A stretch of DNA of 15,429 bases. Source: DATHGT01 sp035317605 (GTDB lineage: Bacteria > Methylomirabilota > Methylomirabilia > Rokubacteriales > CSP1-6). The stretch's first letter is position 1. Every line of letters begins with the position of its first letter. The stretch is taken from positions 1 through 15,429 of the forward strand of contig DATHGT010000235.1 of NCBI GenBank assembly GCA_035317605.1, given 5' to 3'. The notes beneath the pieces were generated by a model. It did not search any database. It was not told the origin of the DNA and saw only the letters and a list, made by a program, of their open reading frames with translations. The position numbers and the translations under genes are program-made. Of this stretch, positions 6,405-12,000 are shown in pieces.

Positions 6405-7403
6405 CTGAATCGTCGCCAGTTCCTCGGGACCGCGGGCGCGAGCTTCCTCGCCGCTCCGCTCGTGGCGGAGGCGCAGAAGCCCGTGAAGCCTGCGCGCATC
6501 GGCTACCTGCTCACCGGATCACTCGAATCTCCCGAGACGCGCGCGGCACTCGATGCGTTCCGACAGGGGCTGCGCGAGCGTGGCTACGTCGAGGGACAGA
6601 ACGTCGTCATCGAGTATCGAACCGCCGAAGGCAGGATCGAGCGGTTTCCGGAGTTGGCCAGGGAACTGGTCAGGCTCGAGGTCGACCTCATCGTGGCCGG
6701 CACGACGCCCGCCGCTCGCGGCGCCCGACAGGCGACCACGGCGGTTCCCATCGTCGCGTTTGCGATGGGCGATCCGGTCGGAGACGGACTCGTGGCCAGT
6801 CTCGCGCGGCCGGGGGGCAACGTCACGGGGTTGACGTTCTTGGGCCCGCAGCTCGTCCCCAAGCGCCTGGAGCTGCTCAAGGAGCTTCTTCCCAAGGTTT
6901 CCCGGGTCGCCGCCCTCTGGCAGCCTGCCGCGTTCGCCGACCGCACGATGAACGAGATGTGGAAAGAGACCGAGACGGCGGCCCGGATTCTGGGCGTTCA
7001 GCTTCTACCGGTGGAAGCGCGGGGCCCCGATGAGCTGGAGGGCGCGTTTTCGAAGATGGCGGGAAGCCGCGTCGACGCGGTCCTGCTGTTTCCGAGCACG
7101 ATGCTCTTCAACGAGCGGCGACGCCTCATCGCGCTCGCCGCCAAGTTTCGGCTCCCCGCGATGTTCAACGCCAGGGAGTTCGTGGAGCTCGGGGGCCTGA
7201 TCGGCTATGGCGCGAGCCTCGCGGATTTGACCCGGCGCTCCGGGATGTACGTGGAGAAGATTCTCAAGGGCGCCAAGCCGGCCGACCTGCCCGTCGAGCA
7301 GCCGACGAAGTTCGATCTCGCGATCAACATGAAGACCGCGAGGGCCCTGGGCCTGACGATTCCGCCGGCGCTGCTTGCACGCGCCGACCGGGTGATCGAA
7401 TGA
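6405..7403 (+). CDS. ABC transporter substrate-binding protein, TrpX-like (PF04392 type), apparent CTG start
   Basis: This is a type-I periplasmic binding protein of the TrpX/YtqR-like group, about 332 aa. A Tat-like leader NRRQFLGTAGASFLAAPLVA with probable cleavage after AEA precedes ARIGYLLTGS, then the family blocks FRQGLRERGYVEGQNVVIEY, LIVAGTTPAARGARQAT, PGGNVTGLTF, KRLELLKELLP and a closing KILKGAKPADLPVEQPTKFD (about residues 286-305) with INMKTARALGLTIPPALL. Relatives bind aromatic amino acids or other small ligands. No ATG, GTG or TTG exists in frame near the leader. CTG at 6405 stands where relatives have the ATG of MNRR, and CTG at 6390 forms a CTGA overlap with the upstream stop. 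Either start would be non-canonical, or the base call is wrong. No partner permease is present. Its stop overlaps the unused ATG at 7400. Confidence 0.85.
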   Translation: MNRRQFLGTAGASFLAAPLVAEAQKPVKPARIGYLLTGSLESPETRAALDAFRQGLRERGYVEGQNVVIEYRTAEGRIERFPELARELVRLEVDLIVAGTTPAARGARQATTAVPIVAFAMGDPVGDGLVASLARPGGNVTGLTFLGPQLVPKRLELLKELLPKVSRVAALWQPAAFADRTMNEMWKETETAARILGVQLLPVEARGPDELEGAFSKMAGSRVDAVLLFPSTMLFNERRRLIALAAKFRLPAMFNAREFVELGGLIGYGASLADLTRRSGMYVEKILKGAKPADLPVEQPTKFDLAINMKTARALGLTIPPALLARADRVIE

Positions 7404-7450
7404 CCGACGGTCCAGGGCGCCACGACGAGGCGGCGCGGAGGAGATGCAGC

Positions 7451-7603
7451 ATGCACGACACCGACCTGGGGCCAGGGCGTCCGGACGCCGACGAGTGCCA
7501 GCCGTACTACTTTCAGTACATCGGGCTGTTCCCCGACGGGCACATCGTCGAGCTCCTCGAGCGCCAGATCGCCGAGAGCGCCAACACGCCGTCCATTCCT
7601 TGA
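7451..7603 (+). pseudogene. Truncated DinB-family (DinB/YfiT-like metal-binding) gene remnant
   Basis: The reading frame gives only 50 residues. Its first ~43 residues (PDADECQPYYFQYIGLFPDG, then HIVELLERQIAES) resemble the N-terminus of DinB-superfamily four-helix proteins, which read like EYAPYY..RYI.LVP.GDI...LERQL and run to about 160-170 aa. After AES the match ends and a short tail ANTPSIP leads to TGA. The GGAGGAG at 7437-7443, 7 nt before ATG 7451, is intact, so the peptide could still be translated. All later helices and the metal-binding histidines are missing, and no continuation is seen downstream, where a toxin-antitoxin pair begins 33 bp later. Family assignment is from pattern memory. 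Confidence 0.55.
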
Positions 7604-7629
7604 CGATGTCGACGGTGTCGTGCCAGCAT
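7600..7629 (+). promoter_or_regulatory. Possible leaderless promoter of the toxin-antitoxin pair
   Basis: TTGACG (7600-7605), 18 bp, then CAGCAT (7624-7629; keeps A2, A5, T6). The expected transcription start is about 7636, next to ATG 7637. No Shine-Dalgarno is present, in line with a leaderless transcript. Confidence 0.3.
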
Positions 7630-7636
7630 CGGGCGT

Positions 7637-7876
7637 ATGAACGCCAAGCAGCTGCTTGCCGAAGCACTTCGGTTGCCGCCGGAAGAGCGCGCCACGCTCG
7701 CGAGCGAACTCATCGAGAGCCTTGATGAGGGAATCGACAACGACGCCGAAGCGGCTTGGTCGCTCGAGATTCGCCGTCGACTCGAGCGGTTGGACGCTGG
7801 CCTAGCGAAGACAGTGCCGTGGGCCGAGGCTCGTCGTCGGATCCTCGCTGCCGCCGGGCTCAACCCTGACGCTTGA
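7637..7876 (+). CDS. Type II antitoxin, addiction-module component (RelB/ParD-like, PF09720 type)
   Basis: This is a small acidic-helical antitoxin, 79 aa. The opening KQLLAEALRLPPEERATLAS with ELIESLDE is the hallmark of the TIGR02574/PF09720 addiction-module component family. AWSLEIRRRLERLDAGLAKT and a closing VPWAEARRRILAAAG match the family's C-terminal toxin-wrapping tail. It should neutralise the ParE/RelE-like protein encoded next, whose start overlaps its 3' end by 11 bp. Such antitoxins usually bind their own promoter with the toxin. The ATG has no ribosome site, but a promoter-like TTGACG/CAGCAT pair would start the mRNA at the ATG. The pair is complete and looks functional. Confidence 0.9.
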   Translation: MNAKQLLAEALRLPPEERATLASELIESLDEGIDNDAEAAWSLEIRRRLERLDAGLAKTVPWAEARRRILAAAGLNPDA

Positions 7877-8162
7877 GTATCTCGACGAGGCGTTAGCCGA
7901 AGCCGAAGAAGCCGCCCGCTGGTACGCGACACGCAGCCCGCAGGCTGCGGCGGCGTTCGCAGGCGAACTCGACATGGCTGCTTCCGCGATCGAGCGCGCG
8001 CCGTCCACGTGGCCGACGTATGATCACGACACCCGTCGGTTCCTGCTCCGTCGCTTTCCGTACAGCGTCATCTATCGGGTCGAGCCGTCGAGAATCGTGA
8101 TTGTCGCAATCGCACACGGCCGTCGCCGGCCTGGTTACTGGAAGGAACGACTCACGACGTGA
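7866..8162 (+). CDS. Type II toxin, ParE/RelE superfamily, apparent CTG start
   Basis: This 98-aa member of the RelE/ParE toxin fold pairs with the antitoxin just upstream. The order is TLEYLDEALAEAEEAARWYA (helices 1-2), AGELDMAASAIERAPSTWP, then the beta core RRFLLRRFPYSVIYRVE, IVIVAIAHGRRRPGYW and a basic tail. This matches the common plasmid-stabilisation/RelE-like group, which usually starts MTLRFLPEA. The only ATG in frame (7974) would remove the first 36 residues, including both N-terminal helices; no GTG or TTG fits. CTG at 7866, giving TLEYLDEA, is the natural start and overlaps the antitoxin stop, so weak, coupled initiation may keep toxin below antitoxin. Whether it inhibits gyrase or cuts mRNA cannot be told. 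Its 3' end overlaps the degenerate ArsR tail on the other strand by 28 bp. Confidence 0.82.
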   Translation: MTLEYLDEALAEAEEAARWYATRSPQAAAAFAGELDMAASAIERAPSTWPTYDHDTRRFLLRRFPYSVIYRVEPSRIVIVAIAHGRRRPGYWKERLTT

Positions 8163-8459
8163 GGAGCCGCAGTACGGGGCGCGGCCAGTCGATCGGCGAC
8201 TCCTAGTTCCGCCAGCTTCGCCCGTCCGCCCGCGGTGATGGTCAGGGCCCGGCTGTCCGGGATTCGCGCGATCCACTGGCGCTCGAGAAAAGGCTCTGCG
8301 AGGCCTGCGCCCACGGCGCCGGAGATGTGAGGCCGGCGCTCGGTCCAGTCGATACACGTGCGGCAGTATCGCCGTTTCGCACCGCGTGCCTGCTCGAGAT
8401 CGACGCCGAGACCGGTGAGGAATCGCGCGCCCGAGTCCGTCAGCTCGCCGCCACCGTCA
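8135..8459 (-). pseudogene. Detached C-terminal half of the ArsR-family regulator (out of frame)
   Basis: In a different frame from the N-terminal ORF, the minus strand encodes DGGGELTDSGARFLTGLGVD, a basic linker, RRYCRTCIDWTERRPHISGA, VGAGLAEPFLERQWIARIPD and SRALTITAGGRAKLAELG, with a stop (TAA) at 8137-8135. From memory this is the ordinary second half of ArsR-type regulators that carry a CxxCxDWxERRPH block after the winged helix. It has no start of its own and follows the N-terminal half after a frame change at about 8440-8459. The part between the halves that relatives have (an ARTCYDHLAG-like segment, roughly 45-60 residues) is missing. It is best read as one gene broken by a deletion that also shifted the frame. 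Its end overlaps the toxin gene convergently. Confidence 0.7.
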
Positions 8460-8718
8460 TCAGTGCCTCGATCGCGCGCGCGACCTCCGCGGACTTGAGC
8501 CGGTAGTAGTGACAGCGGCCCTGCTTCTCCATCGCGAGGAGCTCTCCGGCGACCAACCGGGACAGGTGGCTGCTCGCCGTCGGCGCCGTCACGCCGGCGA
8601 AGTACGCCAGCTCCTTCCCGGTGAACGCGCCGCCGCCGAGGAGCGCGGTGAGAATGCGCGTCCGCGCCGGCTCGCCGAGGAGTCCGGCCACTTCCGCCAG
8701 CATGTCGGTGTCACCCAT
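8440..8718 (-). CDS. ArsR-family winged-helix regulator, truncated N-terminal half
   Basis: This is a 92-residue ORF with a standard ArsR-type winged helix: LAEVAGLLGEPARTRILTAL, a short linker, FTGKELAYFAGVTAPTASSH with LSRLVAGELLAMEKQGRCHY (recognition helix and wing), then SAEVARAIEALM. It stops (TGA, 8442-8440) just after the winged helix, whereas relatives continue for over 100 residues; the missing half is found out of frame below. A DNA-binding fragment may still be made. ATG 8718 is preferred over the upstream in-frame extension; it has no ribosome site but sits 7 nt behind a TAGTGT. ATG 8703 is an alternative. It is divergent from the NIPSNAP-family gene, the usual target in such pairs by my recollection. 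No metal-binding cysteine pair typical of arsenic sensors is visible. Confidence 0.75.
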   Translation of the reverse strand: MGDTDMLAEVAGLLGEPARTRILTALLGGGAFTGKELAYFAGVTAPTASSHLSRLVAGELLAMEKQGRCHYYRLKSAEVARAIEALMTVAAS

Positions 8719-8725
8719 GATCGAC

Positions 8726-8755
8726 ACACTAGGCCGACGCGCGGCCAAGGGGCAA
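8726..8755 (-). promoter_or_regulatory. Possible leaderless promoter of the ArsR-like gene
   Basis: On the minus strand, TTGCCC (8755-8750), 18 bp, then TAGTGT (8731-8726), followed by 7 nt to ATG 8718. TAnnnT this close to a start codon is the classical leaderless arrangement. Confidence 0.35.
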
Positions 8756-8765
8756 GGGGAGACGG

Positions 8766-8781
8766 TTCGATCGGCGTCGAA
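8766..8781. promoter_or_regulatory. Inverted repeat TTCGA-N6-TCGAA, candidate ArsR operator
   Basis: A 16-bp imperfect palindrome (TTCGATCGGCGTCGAA) lies between the divergent ArsR and NIPSNAP genes, 78 bp before the NIPSNAP ATG. Perfect arms are only 5 bp, so chance is possible in GC-rich DNA. The position fits an operator shared by the two genes. Confidence 0.25.
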
Positions 8782-8858
8782 GCGTTCGGGATGGACGCGC
8801 GCGTGGTCGTGACGCGATACTGCCAGCGAGTCAGATCCGACGAAGAAGGAGGACGGCA

Positions 8859-9167
8859 ATGATCACGCTCTGCATTCGCTACACGATCGACGCGAGCAAG
8901 GTGGCCGACTTCGAGGCCTATGGGCGAGACGTCGCCGGGCCGATCGAGCGCTGCGGCGGCAAGGTGGTCGGGTACTACGCGCCGACGAAGTTCGCCGGCC
9001 CCACCAATAGCGCGCTCGCGCTCATCGACTTCCCGAGCCTCGCGGCCTATGAGCGGTATCGAGAGGCGCTGGCGGCCGATCCGGAGCACGTCGAGGTGGC
9101 GCGCCGGGCCGCGCAGGCCGGCGTCATTCTCGTCGAGGACCGATCCTTCGTGCAGCGCGTGTCGTAA
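8859..9167 (+). CDS. NIPSNAP-family ferredoxin-like fold protein
   Basis: This is a small dimeric alpha-beta barrel protein, 102 aa. The order is ITLCIRYTIDASKVADFEAY, KVVGYYAPTKFAGPTNSALA, LIDFPSLAAYERYREALAAD and then PEHVEVARRAAQAG. This fits the NIPSNAP family (related to DUF1330/ABM-like folds), in which a conserved Y-Y/P-T loop lines the cleft. The biochemical role in bacteria is unknown, and no catalytic residues can be named with certainty. AAGGAGGA at 8846-8853, 5 nt before ATG 8859, gives a strong ribosome site, unlike the ArsR gene divergent to it. It ends 15 bp before the convergent stop of the DppF-like gene, with no clear terminator hairpin between. If the broken ArsR was its repressor, the gene may now be constitutively expressed; that is inference. 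Confidence 0.85.
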   Translation: MITLCIRYTIDASKVADFEAYGRDVAGPIERCGGKVVGYYAPTKFAGPTNSALALIDFPSLAAYERYREALAADPEHVEVARRAAQAGVILVEDRSFVQRVS

Positions 9168-9182
9168 TCGACCGGCCCGACC

Positions 9183-10175
9183 TCACGCGGTGACCGCCGG
9201 CGCGGCCTCGTACAAGTAGCACGCGACGTCGTGATCCGGCGCGACGGTGACGGGCGGCGGCGCGGCCTCGGCGCAGCGCGGCATCGCGAAGGGACAGCGC
9301 GTACGGAAGCGGCACCCGGAAGGCGGATTGATCGCGTTCGGGGGATCGCCGGCGATGGGCGGGCGCTCCATGCGACGATCCGGATCCATGCTCGGGGCCG
9401 AGGCGAACAGGGCCTGCGTGTACGGATGCTTCGGCGTGTCCGAGAGCGCGTCGGCGCTGCCCGTCTCCACGATCTGGCCGAGATACATCACGAGGACCCG
9501 GTCGCTCACGTACTCGATCACGTTCAGGTCGTGCGAGATGAAGACGTAGGTGAGGGCACGCTCCGTCTTCAGTTCCAGGAGCAGGTTGAGCACCTGAGCC
9601 TGCACGGACTTGTCGAGCGCGGACACCGGCTCGTCCAGCACGAGTAGCTTGGGATCGAGCACGAGCGCGCGCGCGATGTTCACCCGCTGGCGCTGGCCGC
9701 CCGAGAGTTCGTGAGGATAGCGGCGGCCGTACAGGCGCGGATCCAGTCCCACGCGGTCGAGCAGCGCGCTCGCCTTCTCACGCGCCTGGGCGCGCCCCGC
9801 GCCGTGCACGAGCAGGCTGAAGGCCACGGCGTCTTCGATGGTGAGCCGGGGGTTCAGGGAGGCGTAGGGGTCCTGGAAGACGAGCTGCATGTCGCGACGT
9901 AAGCGCTTCATCCGACCCGGCACGACGCGCAGCACGTCCTCGCCATCGAACCACACGCTGCCCGCGTCCGGCTCCACCAGGCGCAGAATCAGCCGCGCGA
10001 GCGTCGACTTGCCGCAACCCGATTCGCCCACGATGCCCAGCGTCTCGCCGGGGCTCACGTCGAACGCGACGTCGTCGACCGCGCGCACCCAGGCCTGCGT
10101 ACGCTGGAGCACGCCGCCACGCAGCGGGAAATGCTTGCGCAGGCCGCGCGCCGAGAGCAGCGGCGCCGCGGTCAC
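9183..10175 (-). CDS. dppF: Oligopeptide/dipeptide/nickel ABC transporter ATPase, DppF/OppF-like
   Basis: This cytoplasmic ATPase, 330 aa, powers the importer with its DppD-like partner. Visible motifs are Walker A GESGCGKST (residues 50-58), Q-loop Gln101 in FQDPYASLNP, signature LSGGQRQR (157-164), Walker B LLVLDEP with D-loop SALD, and switch His215 in ISHD. The C-terminal oligopeptide-type extension is present (KHPYTQALFASAP, then GCRFRTRCPFAMPRC with further Cys at 301 and 319), the Cys-rich segment that in some relatives holds an Fe-S cluster. The GTG start at 10175 overlaps the permease stop (GTGA), typical of coupled translation. It is the last gene of the operon. The motif set is complete, so it should be active. 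Confidence 0.95.
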   Translation of the reverse strand: MTAAPLLSARGLRKHFPLRGGVLQRTQAWVRAVDDVAFDVSPGETLGIVGESGCGKSTLARLILRLVEPDAGSVWFDGEDVLRVVPGRMKRLRRDMQLVFQDPYASLNPRLTIEDAVAFSLLVHGAGRAQAREKASALLDRVGLDPRLYGRRYPHELSGGQRQRVNIARALVLDPKLLVLDEPVSALDKSVQAQVLNLLLELKTERALTYVFISHDLNVIEYVSDRVLVMYLGQIVETGSADALSDTPKHPYTQALFASAPSMDPDRRMERPPIAGDPPNAINPPSGCRFRTRCPFAMPRCAEAAPPPVTVAPDHDVACYLYEAAPAVTA

Positions 10176-11056
10176 GCGCGGATCTCCATCGCATCGCGCA
10201 GGCCGTCCGAGACGAGATTCAGCGCCATCGACGTCACGAAGATCGCCAGCCCCGGCAGCGCCGGCACCACCGGGTTCACGTAGATCGACTGGCGCAGCGT
10301 GTTCAACATCAGGCCCCACTCGGCGGCGGGCGGCGTCACGCCGAGGCCGAGGAACGAGAGCCCCGCGGCCAGGATGATCGACAGCGAGACCTGCGTGCTC
10401 GCAAAGACCAGCACCGGGCCGAGGACGTTGGCGAGGAGGTGATGGCGGAGGATCTGCCAGACCCCGGCCCCACTCGCCCGCGCGGCGGCAAGGTACTCCA
10501 ACCCCTTGACCTGTACGGTGGCGGATTCCGCGACGCGCACGACGCGGGGGACGAAGACGATCGAGAGCGAGATCAGCGTGTTGGGCAGGCCGGGACCGAG
10601 GGCGCCCGAGATCGCGATCGCGAGCAGTACGGCGGGGAACGCATAGAAGACGTCCATGGTGCGCATCACCAGCGTGTTCGTGAGCCCGCCGGCGTACCCG
10701 GCGACCACGCCGAGCACGGTGCCGAGGAGGAACGCGACGACCACCGGCGTGAGGCCGGCGACGAGCGTCATGCGGCCACCCCACAGGAGGCGGCTCAGCA
10801 TGTCGCGGCCCTGCTCGTCGGTGCCGAGGACGTGGGAGGCCGACCCGATCGGCGCGAGCCGCAGCCGGATCGAACCGGCGTTCGGATCGTAGGGCGCGAT
10901 CCATGGCGCCAGGAGGGCGGAGAGCATGACGAGTAGAAGAAGCGTGCCGGCGACGAGCGTCGCGCGATCCCGCGCGAGGCGCCAGGCGACGGTGCGCCAG
11001 TAGGACATCGGCGCGCCGGGGATGGCGCTGATCTCGTGGGCAGCGACGAGCAACAT
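10172..11056 (-). CDS. dppC: Oligopeptide/dipeptide/nickel ABC transporter permease, DppC/OppC-like
   Basis: This inner-membrane permease, 294 aa, has about six membrane segments. An N-terminal helix (TLVAGTLLLLVMLSALLAPW) is followed by the DppC hallmark periplasmic segment IAPYDPN...HVLGTDEQGRDMLSRLLWGG. The ATPase-contacting EAA loop is EYLAAARASGAGVWQILRHH, then LLANVLGP. The tail PPAAEWGLMLNTLRQSIYVN, then PGLAIFVTSMALNLVSDGLR with D, is also typical. The ATG at 11056 overlaps the DppB-like stop by one base (TGATG). A second in-frame ATG 16 codons on (MSYWRTVAWRL) is where many relatives begin and may be the true start. It forms the channel with the DppB-like protein. Confidence 0.95.
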   Translation of the reverse strand: MLLVAAHEISAIPGAPMSYWRTVAWRLARDRATLVAGTLLLLVMLSALLAPWIAPYDPNAGSIRLRLAPIGSASHVLGTDEQGRDMLSRLLWGGRMTLVAGLTPVVVAFLLGTVLGVVAGYAGGLTNTLVMRTMDVFYAFPAVLLAIAISGALGPGLPNTLISLSIVFVPRVVRVAESATVQVKGLEYLAAARASGAGVWQILRHHLLANVLGPVLVFASTQVSLSIILAAGLSFLGLGVTPPAAEWGLMLNTLRQSIYVNPVVPALPGLAIFVTSMALNLVSDGLRDAMEIRA

Positions 11057-11994
11057 CAGTGGCGCGCGATGCGCGGATCGATGAACGTCTGCAGCACGTC
11101 GACCAGCAAGTTCAGCAGCACGAAGAACGTCGCGAGCACGAGGATCACGCCCTGGAGCACCGGGATGTCGCGCTGGAAGATCGCGAGATTCAGCAGGTAC
11201 CCCGTGCCCGGCCACGAGAAGACGGCTTCGACGAGGACCGAGCCGCCGAGCTGGAAGCCGAACTGCAGGCCGAGCACGGTGATGATCTGCGGCGCCGCGT
11301 TCTTCACGACGTGCGCGAAGACCCGCCGGTGCGCGAGCCCCTTGGCGCGGAGGGCGAGCACGAACTCCTGCGCGAGGATGTCGAGCGCGGCCGACCGGAC
11401 GACCCGCGCGATGACGCCGAGCGGGATCAGCGCGAGGGCGATGGTCGGCAGTGTCATGTGTCTGAGGGTGGCCACGATGCCGCCGTCGGGCGCCGCGCCC
11501 ATCGCGGGAAGCCAGTTGAGCTGCACCGAGAAGATGATGATGAGGATGATGCCCGCCCAGTAGTGGGGCACGGAGACGCCGACGACCGCGATCGCGCTCG
11601 CGATCTTGTCGAGGGCGCGGCCCTGCCGGAACGCGGCGAGCAGGCCGAGCGCGATGCCCGCACCGAAGGCCAGCACGGACGACGACACCGCGAGGACGAG
11701 GCTGTTGGCCAGCGAGTCGCGCACGTCGAGGATCACCGCGCGGCGGGTGGCGATCGACTTCCCGAGATCGCCCGTGACCACGTGGCCGAGCCACTTCAGA
11801 TACTGCACGGGGAGTGGCCGGTCGAAGCCGTAGGCCTTCTTGATCTCTTCGACTTGCGCCTTGCTCGCGTCGACCGGCAACACGGCCGCGATCGGATCGC
11901 CAGGGGCGAGGTGCACCATCGCGAAGACGATGATGCTCGCCCCGAGCAGGGTCGGGATCGTGAGCACGAGCCGCCGGCCGACGTAGCCCCACAT
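11056..11994 (-). CDS. dppB: Oligopeptide/dipeptide/nickel ABC transporter permease, DppB/OppB-like
   Basis: This inner-membrane permease, 312 aa, has the canonical opening WGYVGRRLVLTIPTLLGASI with IVFAMVHLAPGDP. The periplasmic segment YGFDRPLPVQYLKWLGHVVT with GDLGKS follows, then several hydrophobic helices (SVPHYWAGIILIIIFSVQLN). The EAA loop is EFVLALRAKGLAHRRVFAHV, then VKNAAPQIITVLG, and the FSWPGTGYLLN and FFVLLNLLVDVLQTFIDPRI blocks close it. It lies 6 bp after the DppA-like stop and overlaps DppC by one base. Length and motifs are ordinary for the family. Whether the system moves peptides, nickel or another solute is set by the DppA-like protein. Confidence 0.95.
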   Translation of the reverse strand: MWGYVGRRLVLTIPTLLGASIIVFAMVHLAPGDPIAAVLPVDASKAQVEEIKKAYGFDRPLPVQYLKWLGHVVTGDLGKSIATRRAVILDVRDSLANSLVLAVSSSVLAFGAGIALGLLAAFRQGRALDKIASAIAVVGVSVPHYWAGIILIIIFSVQLNWLPAMGAAPDGGIVATLRHMTLPTIALALIPLGVIARVVRSAALDILAQEFVLALRAKGLAHRRVFAHVVKNAAPQIITVLGLQFGFQLGGSVLVEAVFSWPGTGYLLNLAIFQRDIPVLQGVILVLATFFVLLNLLVDVLQTFIDPRIARH

Positions 11995-12000
11995 CGAGCG

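Noticed and set aside
7400..7450. ATG 7400 (ATGA overlap) as start of the DinB-like remnant
   Set aside because: The intervening residues do not resemble the family, and a strong ribosome site precedes ATG 7451.
7893..8357. 154-codon minus-strand frame
   Set aside because: It is Arg-rich and antisense to the toxin; the real coding trace here is the ArsR second half in another frame.
9168..9182. Possible terminator between the convergent NIPSNAP and DppF-like genes
   Set aside because: There is a short GC-rich stretch but no stem with a T-run on either strand.
9231..9647. Plus-strand frames opposite the DppF-like gene
   Set aside because: They are antisense to a complete ATPase with all motifs.
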